Below, one piece after another: positions 10,701 to 23,660 of a DNA stretch of 64,000 nt. A program made the position numbers and the translations under genes. This DNA comes from Caenorhabditis elegans. Taxonomy: Eukaryota; Nematoda; Chromadorea; Rhabditida; Rhabditidae. The DNA lies in assembly GCF_000002985.6 (NCBI RefSeq), contig NC_003281.10:6882001-6946000 (forward strand), written 5' to 3'. Within the stretch, counting starts at the first letter, position 1, and each line of letters starts with the position of its first letter. Under the pieces are notes generated by a model. The model had not been told where the DNA came from. It did not search any database and was given only the letters and a program-made list of their open reading frames with translations.

Positions 10701-12935
10701 GGTCCCTTCAAATTCTATGGTATGTCACCCGCTTGTGGTCTCGAATCGCCGCGAGCTCTGTAGATTCTGCCGCCTACGATTCGGATAGCTCAGAAATCTT
10801 GGCAATCGCCAAAAACGAAGCAGATGGAAATAACTCACTGGTCTTTGTCGATCTTCTTCTTTCAATTCTGTCCCGCGAGCAAAAGTTCCATCGTACTCCA
10901 ACTGCATTCGCTTTTGTTCATGCTATTCCTACATTGGAATCTAAAGATTTGTGTCATATTGTTGAGGTAAATTGGTTTTTGAAAAATCTAAATGTCTGAA
11001 AAATTTTATTTTGAAATTTCAGACTGCAATGATGAGTGAGGCTGAATTGGCTGGAAACGATGATGAGGATATGGAAGACGAGGAAGGAATGCCATTTGAT
11101 GAATCTGAAATTCCATCTGGAAATGGAGACGATGAAGCAAGTGATTCGGATGATGATGATGAGGAAGAGGATGATGATGAAGGAAATGAGGTACATTCAT
11201 TTTTCGTTTTGTAAATTTTACAATAAATATTTTTAGGCAGTTGATCAAGAACTTCTTGATAAATTGAATGCTGCTCTTGGAGATGCTGCTCCGAGAGATT
11301 CTAGCAGTGACGTGGAAATGGATGATTTAGATGATGAAGCAATGCAGAAAATGGATGAGAGACTCGCTGCCGCATTCAAAGCAATTGCTCCAAAAGCTGG
11401 AAAAGATAAGAAGCGTAGTGCAAAGAGTGTAGAAGCTCTGAAAATGAAAATTGCCGACCTTTTGCTCATCGCAATTTCATCAAAGGAGCTTGCTGAACAG
11501 AGCAAAATTGTAAGATTGGTATATAAGAGTTTCTAAGAATATTACTTAAATTTATTTCAGAAACTTGTCGTTCCACTCTTGAAATGGGCTAAAGTCGACG
11601 CAAAAACTCACGACAAGGTTGCTCAAAAAGTGTTAGAACTTGTAAACATTGTTGTGAAGATGAAGGTGAGAGCATATTTCAGTTGTGAAAAAATAGTTCT
11701 TAACAAATAATTTCAGTTTACTGATGTTTCCGAGAAAGATGCTCTTCAACTTCTGAAACAAGTTCTCGATGAGGCGCAGACAACTACAAATATTCTGATT
11801 ATTGATACAGTAGCACGATGTGTCACTTTTGTGCTCAAGATTAGTTCTCGCGATGGAAAATCGATGTCAGCTGGTGTCAAAACAGAATTCCAATCACTTT
11901 TTGAAAATTATCTGAAGAATGTGGAAGGAAAGGTTCCATCGAATTTTGTCATTCAGCCAATCGCCGATCTTCCATTGCTGTTTGTTGATCAACTTGGAAT
12001 GCTCATTGATGCCGGATTTGATGAGGAGAATCGAATTTTCAAAAGAGTACGTATTAAAAACACATTTTTATTTAATTTCTGTAAAATTTAGACTGAAATT
12101 CTCGGAGCCATTGCGATGATTTTCACGAAGCAAGTGCTCCAGGAGACGAATATCAAGGGTGCGATTATCAAGAAAATTGGAAAATTGGCCGCTGCTTACT
12201 TCCAGAAAGTTGTTGATTCTGATAAATCGGAGGTATGGCTTTCAAATATTAAAAAAAATTACCTGAATCACGGTACCCGAGCTAAATACTTTTCGCTTCT
12301 TTCGTTTTTTTTTTTGGCGAAAAATTAATTTTTCACTTTTTATTGAAAAAATAGCAAAAAACATCAACAAAAAATTGTTGAACGGTCAAAAAAAACTTTT
12401 TACGTAAAACTTTAAACGTTTTTTTTTTAAATTATAAACATGTTTCCAAAAAATTAACATCGAAATTTTAAGTATATTGCTTTATGGTTAAAACAATTAA
12501 AATTTCATTCGTTGTCGAAAAAAACCAACTTTTTGCTTTCTTCATTTTTCGGTTTCGAAAAAAATGTGTATTTTTTGGACTTTGACAATGCCAAAAGGAA
12601 AAACCAAACAAAGTATATAACTTTTGTAAATTTTCATCTTTTTCAGCTCAAACCACGCCTATTCGGAACTGTCCTTCAACTCATTCTCAAGGTCACAGTT
12701 TGCATTCAAAACGACGAGAAACACGTGGATGCACTCCGCGAATCTCTCGAATATGTCATTCAGAAGATGTTTGAAGGTGAAGTTTTCATTCAACTGAAAA
12801 AGATCAACCCGACCTGCCATCACGTAAGTTTTCAAATTGAACAGGCAGAATTTAAGTGCAATATTTCAGATCATCGGAAAGTCTATCGCTGGTGCATTCA
12901 CCTCTATCAAGAAGAGCTTGGATATTGAAAATTAA
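7775..12935 (+). CDS. MYBBP1A / DNA polymerase phi (Pol5) homologue
   Basis: Long multi-exon gene, starting MRPPSELLDIISKLAELD and ending KSLDIEN. The N-terminal half is helical repeat sequence (ERLISGCASARAAVRLGY, GTGHAIGHYLILVTY). An acidic Asp/Glu-rich block is encoded at 11030-11190, and a helical C-terminal half follows. This order matches the Pol5/MYBBP1A family of nucleolar proteins, which act in ribosome biogenesis and transcription regulation and are not true polymerases. Exons: 7775-7876, then from about 7929; the intron 8986-10083 contains an opposite-strand gene. Another intron (about 12232-12645) is simple AT-rich DNA. The symbol is left blank because I know only the family. Confidence 0.85.
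9044..9604 (-). CDS. small secreted protein nested in the Pol5-like gene
   Basis: Three exons on the minus strand (about 9604-9524, 9302-9183, 9130-9044) splice in frame to roughly 95 aa. The N-terminus MTKCSIIIGIFLIAAINGQA is a signal peptide. The mature part has seven Cys, with the pattern C...CSIEC...YC...QCKK...DC. All of it lies in one intron (8986-10083) of the plus-strand host. Family and function are not recognised. Confidence 0.65.
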
Positions 12936-15900
12936 TATTTTTAGACAAAAAAATGCTCCCTCCACATTGTTATCTCATTTGTTGTTGTTGTTTTTTAATT
13001 GTTTTAATCAATTCCCTCTGTTCCCCTTGAAATGTTCTTCCAATTGTTGAATTTTAATGTTTTTTATTCAATTGAAATTGTTTTTTTTGAAGATTTAGTT
13101 CTTCCCAAATGACACAGCGAAGAAAACCTAAATGTTTCGAGGACTTTTGAAAATCCGTTTTTTCCTCCGATCAGTTTCCTCAATGATCAGCACACTGCGT
13201 CGCCACGATCTACACAGTCTCTAACTTTTGTTCTTTCTGCAAAAGTTACACTGATAAGAAACTCGTTGATGAAAGATAGTCTGTGTCTCATGCTCTCTCT
13301 TCAATGAGACGATTTTCGAAAGACACTTTCTCTGCGTCTCTTCGTCTTATATGATTTCTAGAAGCTAAATGTCTATCAAAGTCGTATCAGTTGTTTTCGG
13401 TCACTTTTTGAAAGTTTTTGAGAGACAGATCAAACGACGCAGAAGTTCTCTCAAAAGTTGGTGAAATAACGTGGAAGAATGAGAGAGTGGGAAAAGAAAC
13501 AGGAATCATTGAACATTTCCGAGAAGATTACGGTAGAAGCTTCCGAACAAAGTTTGAATAAAGATGAATCTTTTTGATTGTCTTTTTTTAGCCATTAAAA
13601 AATGAATTATCCAGATTTTCCGACAAAAAACTTTTAAAAAATTGTTTTTTTAATTTTCAAAAATCGAGAGAAAAAAGTAAAAATTCACTAGGAGAACATT
13701 TGAAATTTCTTGTGGATATGGTAGTTACAATGTTTTGATCGTGTCGAGACCCAAGTCTTTTCTTAAAAATTGTTTTTACAAAAATCAACACTTCCAAATA
13801 TATACATTTTTTGTCAAAATGTCCTTCACTTCCTTTTATAGTCAACATTCAGTTGCTGTCAACAACCACCTGAAAAAGTGCACCTAATAGTAAATGTGTA
13901 CATTGAAGTCAAATATTTTGAAAACAATTTTTTTTTAAATCAGATTGATAAGAATCCGGAAAAGAACAGTTGTTACTATTTTAATCGACACTAAACTCCG
14001 CCCACAAACTACCGTATAACTCGTTGATCTTTTGAAAAAAAAATTCCATTGAGTGATGTTTGCTGTTATGGAGAATACCACAGTTCTGGTGAATTTCACA
14101 AGGAACGATTTAAAGGTGACTATTACATTTTTGAAGAACACGACGTGGGAAAACTGAACTTTGCTCATTGATAGAAAATGGAATTCGATCAGGTCGGTGT
14201 TTGCTTTGCGACCCCAGCTACCTTTTTCCATTAAACTCAAATTTGAATATATTCCGTACAAGCACTCTAATTGACCTACTCGTACCCCCGTTTGATGACG
14301 TAGACAGATCAAAATACGCACTGAATTTAGCGTCATTTGGTGCCGCGCGGACACCGCACGGAACATGAGACATAGAGATAAGAGACGGACTCTAATGATT
14401 TCTGATTGTTTCTAGTAAAATCTGATCATTGATGAGTACTTTTGATGAGTGAATGGCCTTTTAAGATTTCAGATTGATATATTGAAAGATATCTGAAAAA
14501 TTAAGGTGTGGCTGAAAAAGTGCTAGAAATTGTTCTAGAAGCATGCTTTCTTCACATTTATTCCCGTCCGGCTCATCTCAAATATTTCATAACGGGTTTA
14601 AATCGTAATGGCAAATTATAAGAATCAAAGCGGGCGAACTGAAGGCGCAAAAAAAAAAACAAAAAAAAAAACAAAGTCAATCGTCACCAATTTATTATGG
14701 CCGGTGTTCTGTTTCATTTTAGAGAAAAAAAATAAAACAACACGATTGAACAATCAACAAACAAACAGATGATCAGTAGAACATCAGTTTAATATTACAC
14801 GTACCAGCACCCTTGAAATCAGAAAAACAATACGCCATCATTGTTCACATAATTTCAGAACAGAAAGCTACACAAATCACAAAATATTTAAAAATTGAAC
14901 AGTGGTTCGCACTCAAAATTGACTAGTGATCGGGAAGATGTAAATAAAACAAAGACAGAGTACAAAGTTTCAGAGAATTTTCAAAGATGACAAAACATTC
15001 AATGTTCTCGTGATTTTATTCTTAATTTCCAATTGTTTATTTCTAGATATTTCTTTTTTACAGAGCTTGAATCGAAGTCACCAAATATTGCTAAAAATTT
15101 TGGATGTAGAACTTTTGAAACTATCATTCTGAACGTCTTGGTAAATTGACAAAATTCAAAACTGCGATTAACTTGATGCATTGTTCCGTAATTTAGCACC
15201 CACAATAATCCAATATTACAATTTTTAACTCATAGAATTTTTTTTTGACAAGTTCCAAATACGCACATAAGCTATAAAATCTCTTTAATTTCTTTTTCAT
15301 ACGATATTTTCATTTTAGAAATTGTGCTATTCCACCTCCAATTCATAATTTTTACGAGGTCATTGTATCCTTTAACACTTTTAAAGAGTAAAAAACGTTC
15401 AGCAAACTCATGAAAACAGAAATTCTCTAAATTTCCCAAAAAGTCAATTTTTCGAACATTTGGCAATTTGCCAAAACTTTGTCTGAAAGATTTCAAAAAA
15501 TCTAGGATATTTCAGAATATAATAATTTGAATAATTTTTAGTATATTTTGACAAAATTCCTACTAGCGCTACTCCAAATACTGTATTTCTTTCGAAATTT
15601 AAGACTATTTCCAAAGAATAGTTTGCAGTAAAGAACACAATTTACTTCTATAAATAGAATTATCTAACCGTAGACTAGTTCCTTTCTTTTCAGTTAATCA
15701 TTCCATCTTCAAAAGTCATTTTCCTCGTTCTCCGTTTCGTTGTAGTCCCCAGTCTCTATGTCACAGATCTGTCCATGTGAATTGCACATGAAGTGGGTGG
15801 AGTCAGATGTCTCATTTTCTCTGCGTCTCAACCGCTCCGCCTTCAACATTTTCCTCCATCATTTCGTCTTCATTCTCTTTTCTCTCCACTGATCATTAGC

Positions 15901-16039
15901 ACTTTTCCTCTTCTCTCTCTCTTTCTTCTGATTGAAATTTCAACTGTTGAAATTTTGATTTTTTTTTCTTCGTTTTGAAACCTGTTTTTAAGATCTAAAT
16001 TTTGTGTTTTTCCAGCAAAATTCTTGCGCCGTTAACACA
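12936..16039. other. 3.1-kb intergenic region
   Basis: No supportable gene. The first 100 nt are the 3' end of the Pol5-like gene. CTGCGTCTC-type motifs, often seen near worm promoters, occur near 13334 and 15818. A-rich runs lie near 14650. The last 300 nt is pyrimidine-rich, as before many worm trans-splice sites, and is the likely promoter of the F-box gene. Confidence 0.5.
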
Positions 16040-18404
16040 ATGGAGTTGCAAAGAAAGCGCAGTTTTAACACATCTACAGTATCCCATGACTTTAGAAAAG
16101 AGTTCAAGGGCTCCTTGTAGGTTAAGCTTCAATTGCCTAACTAACTTGAATATTCAATTTTTCAGTTTGGAAACCAAATACCGTAAAGTGAAGAAAGACG
16201 GAAAGAAGAACGGACTCAAGTCGATTGCTGAATGGCTATTCACAAAGACATCTGCCAAGAAAAATGGAGCACCAGTGACGTCATCAGCTGAGAAAGTTTG
16301 TGCGAATATGGTGACAGTTAAAGAGAAGCCAACGTATTTTGATGTGAGTTTTTCGGGTAAAAAACAATTTTATCAGAAAAAAATAGTATTTAGTCAAGAA
16401 AGTATATGAACGTTCGTATTTTCGACAGTTGATATATTTGCATAAATAGGAATTTCAAAATTTTTGAGCCGTAGGTTCAAAGGGACGTACCATATCAAAA
16501 TTTAAGTTAAGTTAAATAAATGAAACTGCAAAAATATGTTTTGTTCTATGCCACCATCAACATGAATTATAACCAGTATGTTCAATGAACAGACTCAAAC
16601 GTTTTTTCGTTTCCTGTTCAGGAAATTTTGATCAAAAACAAGACACCGGGCATCCCCCGGGAACAGCTGTCCCTCTGGAAGTCTTATGATTTCTCTCCAC
16701 AGATATGTGTTAAACCAAACTTCACGTGAAGTACATGAAGAAACCTAGTGACGTAAAACATAGTAGATGTTAGACAAAACGTACTTTTTTAAATGATAAG
16801 GTGATTGGGATCAATCACATGATTTCTTTTTGTAGTTCTCAAATTTAGTGGTCTCTGTTTTTAGTTTTTATAGTCTTATTTTCAGCGCATCCCAAATGAA
16901 ATTCTATTTGAAATTTTGGAAAACTGCAAATCCACGGAGCCATCCACTGTTCTCGCTGCGCGAAGATTATCCCGACGATTTAATGCATGTATGGATCATA
17001 TTGCTGATGTTAAAATTAATGTGGTAAGTTACTTTTCTTTTAAATTTAATTCCTTCTAATTTTAAAATTTCAGCTCTCCCGCCTTGTGATTTCTGGACTC
17101 GGAAAGAAGGGGATTGAAATGCGATGGGTTAGCTATGAAGGTCAGAAGACAAAAACTACAGTAGTCCCATGGAGTACGGTTAGATCACCGAGAAGTTCGT
17201 TTGAGTTCAACTTTAGACGATTTGCAATTCAAAGAATTCTGTTAAAGGTAGGTTTACAAGGTTGAACTATAGAAAAATCAATGAAATATTTAATTTCAGA
17301 ATGTTCCACTTTCGGATGATTTGATCGAATTTCTGCGTCGCCAATTTCAGTATGCAGATCTCACAAAACTGATTCAACTTTCCCTATCTCAAGTTGATTT
17401 CTCATTATCCAACTGCCTCTCCCTTCATCGATTCCTTGCCCCTGTCGCAAAAACACTTGAAATCTTCGAAATCACTCAATGTACTGGAATGCGAGCAGAT
17501 TCGGTAACTGACGAGCATTTGGCTCAACTGGATGCTCCAACGGTTCGTAGAATTTGCATTGATGGAGTACGATTCGCGTCGAATGCCACACGTAATCTGG
17601 ATATTGGAGACGGAGCATTGAGACATTTTGCAAGACTTGGAGCATTTCCAACAATGATTCTGGATCGATGTGCAGTTACAACTAATACAGTATGTGATTA
17701 CACAAAAGAATGGTTCGAGCAGTGTAATGAATCGGAAAAGCAGTTGAGAAGTCAAGTATGCACAGTCAAGAGGTGTCCAAAAGTTAAAGGTGAGTAAAAA
17801 CCACGAGCTTTAAAATTATTATTAACCTAAAAGTAAAATTGTTGAAACCAAACTACATTTTTTGAAAAGTCAGGTCGACTTTTGTCAGAACGTATTCCAG
17901 ACGCGAAATTGTCCGATTTTTTGCCAAGAATACGGTACCAGGTCTCGGCACGGCAAATTTTTGGAATCTTCAAAAAGGTGCGCGCCTATAAAGACTACTG
18001 TATCGTCAAGCTTTCATTTCTGCGGAATCGTCACAACGATTTGAAATTACAGTACTCCTTTAAAGGCGCACACACCTGTCGCATTCAACCAAAATTGTCG
18101 TGTCGAGGCCGGTTACCGTATTTTGAAGCAAAAATCACAGCTTTAATACATAATCAATAAACTATAATATATTCCAGGATCTCAATTTGAATCCGAATGC
18201 CTTCGACGTGGACTTCGATGCAAAAATCGCCGTGGCTCGGGCTCATTGACATTGTATAATGTGCAGGAGGAAAATACAAAACGCGAATTTACAATTGCTC
18301 TGGCAGCTCTTGAAGACAAAGAATTGGCTGAAAAACTGAAAATCTCCGAACAAAATTGCAATAATAACAATCTTCTGACTGTTCCACCTTCCTTCCAACT
18401 TTAA
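16040..18404 (+). CDS. F-box protein
   Basis: Six exons (16040-16116, 16166-16343, 16886-17023, 17074-17247, 17300-17789, 18178-18404) total 1284 nt, 427 aa, exactly in frame. The third exon begins RIPNEILFEILENC and continues LAARRLSRRFNAC, a typical F-box. The N-terminus is basic. The region after the F-box has LRR-like or FTH-like spacing (LIQLSLSQVDFSL, LEIFEITQCTGM) of the kind used for substrate binding. Inferred role: substrate receptor of an SCF ubiquitin ligase, target unknown. The last intron contains a foldback repeat. An acceptor-like TTTTCCAG lies about 25 nt before the ATG. Confidence 0.8.
17927..18128. repeat. foldback repeat, family A copy 1 (intron of F-box gene)
   Basis: About 200 nt with terminal inverted repeats (TACGGTACCAGGTCTCGGCACG against its complement near TCGTGTCGAGGCCGGTTACC) and an internal inverted GCGCCTATAAAG / CTTTAAAGGCGC pair. 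Related copies lie at 46037-46254, 54291-54510 and 54998-55306. It is probably a non-autonomous DNA element (MITE). No transposase was seen. Confidence 0.75.
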
Positions 18405-18778
18405 TCAATTCATAGAATTTATTTTCCAATTGATCCCCCCTTATCTCTCGATTTCCCAAACATTTTGGGTTTTAGAAATTGTCTTTATAAGACCACAACT
18501 TCAAAATGACGTGTGCCTACTTGTATTTGTACTTGTATATTTTCTTGTTTCGGGTTTCTATTTTTCTAAATTTTCGAATTTCTGATGAAGATTTCATCGT
18601 TTCATAATAATTCTTTAACATGGAAACAACAGAAGGGGAACATATAAAATTAGAACGGGGATATTCTTTGAGAATAAATTAAAGCATTTGAACCATCTAC
18701 GTTAAAACGAATAAACACAACAAAAAAATGATAAAATAAATGAAACATGATTAAATGAATATTCACATGAATGGAATA
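18405..18778. other. convergent 3' ends
   Basis: 374 nt between the F-box gene stop and the stop of the minus-strand OB-fold gene. It is AT-rich and presumably holds both 3' UTRs. No other feature seen. Confidence 0.5.
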
Positions 18779-21077
18779 TTATGGATGCTTCTTTTTCGAA
18801 CGGCGTTTCTTCTTGTCTTCCTGAAAAATTATGGAATTTTATTAAATTTTAGCTGATATAATTTTGAGACTTAATTAAAATTGTAAAATTAGCACACTTA
18901 TCACTCTAACGTGACCGATAATCATAATGAAACACTACAAAATTCTTAGATTTCTCAAATTTCAAGTCAAAGTTTTTTTTTGTAAATTGCAACCTTTTCA
19001 AAAATGTGAAATTTTTGGGTGATTTAGGGATTTTTGGCGAATTTTTTTGATTTATCAGATTCGAGAAAAAAATTTAACGCAATTGAGATATAAGAAAATG
19101 AAGAAAATGTCTGAAATTCTGGCCGACTTCTAAAATTATGATATGTGAAACAAAAAATGTTCTCTGTAATTTTTCGGTATCAATAAATTATACTTTATGT
19201 TTCAAGTAAGAGCCAAAATCTTTCCAGTCGACTTCTGCCACGTCAGTGCATTCCCATTCATCATTCGATTTTTCGATTTCAACCATAACAGGGCGGAACA
19301 CATAGTTTTGTCTGAAAAAATGCAACGGAATTTAAAAAATTATAAATTGAAAGTTAAAACGCCGCAAAAATCTCACCGTTCCTGGGGGTCTTTGAATCGG
19401 AACCAATTGTCAAATCCTTCATATCCTAACAAATCGAGTAATTTCTTCATATTTTTTGTAGTCACATTGATAAACATTTGACCGGAGAAGTCCATAACTC
19501 GCACCTGAAGTTTTTTTGTAACGATACTTCCCAAAAACTAAAATTCAAAAAATTATCTAAATTCAGCTAAAATCTCAAACTTTGTCAACTTGACAATGTC
19601 ACAACTCGCAGAAGTGAGTTCCGACCGCCGCACCACTGACAAGTCGGAAAAATTTGAGATTTTAGCTGAAAATAGGCTATTTATCCAAAACATTAAAAAT
19701 GTTCTATATTAGGAAATAGGCAATATAAATATAAAGAACATACTCTAGAATACATCGACAATTCAGATTTTCCTTGGGAATCCTTACAAAACTCGCATTG
19801 ATTCGCTGCTTCTGGGAGAGAGTGTTTGCATTTCGAACATCTGAAACCAATATTATTATATTAATTATCAAGGAATCAGTATGTACCCTGCATAAAAATC
19901 CAAATTTAAATCGAGTAAGTTAACTTGGACAACTGTTTTTTTGATTTTCGTGTCTGACAATTCGTGGATAACTGAAATAATAATTTTTTTAGGTGAAAAC
20001 TCGAAATGGCTCACATCTGGGTTTGATGCAAAACGGCTTCTTGGCAATTGAATGGCGTCGGATACCGGATTTCGCACCATTTTCCTTATTTTTCAGAACT
20101 CTATCAATATAGATTTCTGTAACATCGCCTGAGCTTGCTGAAAGTTTACGAAAAATTAAATCAATAGCTACAATCGATTGAGCATTACATTTTTTACAGA
20201 CTTCCGCGTCGACATGAATTCTGTCGCCAAATTTAATATCAGAGCCACGATTGTAGCTACAAGTGGCCAGGATTAGAGGAGTTGAGCTGGATTCTTGAAG
20301 AATAATTCGGAATTTATCCTTTTCGTAGATTCGAGAAACACGCAAAACATCGGCGTGGATTTCTGAAAAAAGACTCCGGATTACGAGAATTACGGAATAA
20401 AGAACAGTTTTCAAAAAGGAGAGCCAATTCTAGAGCTTAACTAACCTTTAAACTCCTTCTTCTTTTCTTTTTTCGAATGTTTTTTACTTTTTTTAGAAGA
20501 ACTGCTGGTTGATTTTTTTGCTGGTGGAGCTTCGAAATCTTCGAAACCGCCGCTAGCCGGCCGTTTTGTAGTTGTTGAGCTCGTTCTGAAAAGAAAAACT
20601 TCGAGCTAGATAGCACCTTTGAAACTTACCCTTCTCTTCGAAACGGTGAAACGAAAGCGCTCGACCCATTGTTTTTGCGCACGAGAGGGGAAGAAAATCC
20701 GCCTTTAGACGAGGATTTGCTCTTGAGATCACTCTGAATTTGAAATTTTTTATATTAGAAGAATAAATGTGTTGTCGAAGTTAATTTCAGAATATGTTCC
20801 ATTATTTCCTTTTAATTCCAAAGCTTACATTCAACATCTTCTTTGATTTATCAATCGATTCCTGCTTCACATCAATTCGGATACCAGCCGCTGTTGAAAA
20901 AACCGGTTCCATTGATATCGGTACGCCTTTCGGCTCATCAAAGCTGTCTGGTTCAGATATTGTGTCGAAACTGTCTTTTCTGAAAACAAAGAATTGCAAT
21001 TCATGTATGTTTCTCAATTTTCTTGCTATAACAATAAAATAAATCTTGACTAACACTTTTTTAGATGAGTCACCCAT
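18779..21077 (-). CDS. OB-fold / zinc-ribbon protein, RPA large-subunit-like
   Basis: About ten exons give about 420 aa. The start is MGDSSKKVKDSFDT (exons 21077-21055 and 20979-20829). The first third is Ser/Lys-rich and disordered, ending in a Lys block (SKKSKKHSKKEKKK). Next comes a long exon (about 20363-20002) with OB-fold-like strand spacing (FRIILQESSSTPLILATCSY, DVTEIYIDRVLKN). A zinc ribbon CSKCKHSLPEAANQCEFC follows, leading into a second OB-like segment (VRVMDFSGQMFINVT), then a basic C-terminus ending SKKKHP. A zinc ribbon inside an OB-fold is the layout of the RPA70 DBD-C domain, so single-stranded DNA binding is a reasonable inference. No named orthologue is recognised. Confidence 0.65.
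19559..19672. repeat. short inverted-repeat element
   Basis: Arms of about 18 nt (TTCAGCTAAAATCTCAAA and its complement) flank about 75 nt in an intron of the OB-fold gene. This is MITE-like. Confidence 0.6.
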
Positions 21078-21894
21078 CGGTCGATGTCACAATATTCTGG
21101 TAAAGTCTGAAAATTTCATTTTGAGTTCAGAAATTTGAGATTTCAATTGAAAAAAAGGGAAAAAATTAAATTTTTGTTTTTCAAATAAACTGAGAATTTT
21201 ACTGTCCGGTGGAGCGTAATTGCATTATTTCCTTTTTGAGAAAAAAATTGCGACACTAATTTATTTATTTCCGCCTTTTCTTCTAATTTCGTAATGCAAA
21301 ATCAATTATCTCACAAATTATAACACGAACCGTTTCTGCCGTTTAAAACTGTGGAAATAATTATATTTATGTGCGGTTTTCATTCATAAAACGAGGGGAA
21401 ACCCCCAATTGACCTTTCCTCTCTGAATAAAAAAGCAAAGCAAATATTAAATCCGTGTATTTTTTGCGTCATTCTTTTCTATCTCTTACTCTTTTTGCCC
21501 CCGCAGTAATAAAGATCTAGAGAAATAGAGAAGAAAAGGAGAAAGTGAGGAAAAAAAATACATGCTCGCAGAGTTCGAAGCTTTGGTCTAACTAGTTGAG
21601 ATTTCTTCCCAGCTTGATGTTTTTCCGGGTCGCTTTTTCCTTTCATCTCTTAAATTTTCATTTTCCATTTCTTGGGTATTTTCTTTTGATAATCAAATTA
21701 AAGAAAAAGCACTCGATTTTAGGTGCAATCATTCAAAAAATTCTTTTGATAAAATAATCACCTTATCACCATTTTAATGTCATTCCCGCCATGAAAACCT
21801 GATTTTACAGTCTAAACCTTTCCTATTTTCTCATGATGACGCTCTGATTTTTTTTAATTTCTCGACATAAATTTAATTTCAGCCAAACTTCAAA
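21078..21894. promoter_or_regulatory. divergent intergenic region
   Basis: 817 nt between divergent start codons (OB-fold gene and thioredoxin-fold gene). No exons seen. Purine/pyrimidine-rich tracts at 21470-21560. A TTTCAG acceptor about 11 nt before the plus-strand ATG could be a trans-splice site. Confidence 0.45.
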
Positions 21895-23034
21895 ATGGCT
21901 CCATTGCCACGTGTGAAATGTTATTTCGATGTGGTCTGTCCCAATTCATGGATCACTATTCAGGTACATTTGTAATCTAGAAAAACTTGTTTTGATACAA
22001 TTTAAACTGAAAGATTTTGTTTTTCCGGGTTTTCATTTCCATTGCCCTTCAGAATCATGTGCTTCACGTGAAATAGAAATGGGTCGCATGTGAAAAATAG
22101 ATAGATCTCAGCCCTTTTTGAATGTTTTATTATTCCCGAAAATAAAAAAAGATGGAAAGAAAATCAAATATAATTTTCAGGCTCTTACATCACACAATTC
22201 TCTATTCGAGCGTATAGATTTTGAGCCAGTTTGTGATTTTAAAATTGGAATTCTTCATAATGCTCAAATCTGGAACCAACGTCGACAAGTACACAATTCG
22301 AGACTTTGGAAAACGAAAATAGGTAAGTAGTTTGAAAATATATAGAAATCCAAATAATCGCGGGAAAGTTATTTCAGAAGTTCCAGAGCAAGCAGAAAGC
22401 GAAGAAACACTCTCAGAAATGGGAATTCTACAAAAAATCGACGAGCGTGGCAAGAAACTTATTGGTTGTGAGCGTGTCGTGCCACCTGTAGATTGGAAAA
22501 ACGTTAGATTGATTTCGAATATTTATTCTCAAACAAATATTTTTAGACCTACAAAACAGCGGTAGCACGTGGATCGGTCATCCCTCAGCTGTTCCTCACT
22601 TCAATCCGTGAACAATACCCAGACCTCTATGAAAAAGCAATTCATCACTTGGGAAAACGGCTCTGGGAGCAGCGACTTCCAGTTCACTACGGGTGTCACA
22701 TGTCTACAGTATGCCGTGAACTTGGAATCTCATTCAAAATCGCAGAAGACATTGTGGCTCGTCTCTCATCTCCAGAAAATCGATCGATACTACACAAAAA
22801 TTGCAAAGAAGCCGTGGATTTCAAAGTAAATTTTAATTTTCTAGAAATAAAATCAAGAATTTCCTTTTTCAGCTTACTGAAGCACCCGGATTAATCTTGT
22901 TAACTGATGAAGGAGACACTATAAAAGTTGATAAAATCAATGATATTTTTGATGATAATATCATGATTTCCAAGCTCTCAAGTGTATCATCAAGCCAACC
23001 AGTCGAGCAAAAAATGTCTGCAAATCGACTTTAA
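21895..23034 (+). CDS. DsbA/GST-kappa-type thioredoxin-fold protein
   Basis: Five exons (21895-21963, 22181-22322, 22378-22502, 22547-22825, 22873-23034) total 777 nt, 258 aa, in frame. The N-terminus MAPLPRVKCYFDVVCPNSW fits the beta-strand plus active-site turn of the GST kappa / HCCA isomerase branch of the DsbA fold, which typically has a Y-F-D-x-x-S-P-x-S-W motif. Here the usual Ser-Pro is Cys-Pro. The remainder (helical insert, then a C-terminal LTDEGDTIKVDKI) is divergent. Glutathione-dependent chemistry is plausible but not shown. Worm GST-kappa proteins can be mitochondrial or peroxisomal; no clear targeting signal is seen here. Confidence 0.6.
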
Positions 23035-23660
23035 ATTTAGTTTTTTTGTTTCCAATTCTTCCTTCCTCACCCACCTTTTTCTTCATATTTACCCACTTTT
23101 ATTGCACTTTACTCGCATCAGTTTAGTCTTTTTTTTTCCCAAATCCTGTACCCTCTACGGTGATTATAATCAATTCGATCAAATTCATTGTGTTATCCTC
23201 CGGTTCAATTTATTCCACCCATCTCCAATTTAGTATATTTCCTTTCTCTGTTACCAAATGATTGCATAAATAGACATATTTTTCTTCTTACCGCTAAGAC
23301 CACATAAGAGGAAGAAAAGAAGTTCACCAATCACGAACACTTTCTGAAAACCGAGTGATACATCCACATTTTTAAAGATTTCTATTGACGATAGAACATG
23401 ATAAAGTTGCAGTTAATGAGCGAACAATGACAGTGAATAAAATAATTACGTTGAAAATTTTTAATTTTGGAATTGAAACGGAGTGTAAAAATTCTAAAAT
23501 TAAAACAAATATTCAAACAAGTATGTTTTTATTGAAGTGAATTCAGAACGCGAACTTTTAATTTTATTATCGAAAAACTCTGATACAATATTTAAATTTT
23601 AATATTTCGTATTCTTTTAATTTTATAAGCCTAAAATACAGTTTCATCGCGAATTCAGTG
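23035..23660. other. intergenic, no gene seen
   Basis: AT-rich. The first part is the 3' UTR of the thioredoxin-fold gene. Nothing else supportable. Confidence 0.5.

Noticed and set aside
11006..11248. His/Pro-rich minus-strand frame
   Set aside because: It is the antisense shadow of the GAT/GAA acidic block in the Pol5-like gene.
14168..14368. 66-aa ORF in the 13-16 kb gap
   Set aside because: No recognisable protein features, and possible splice sites do not connect it to other exons.
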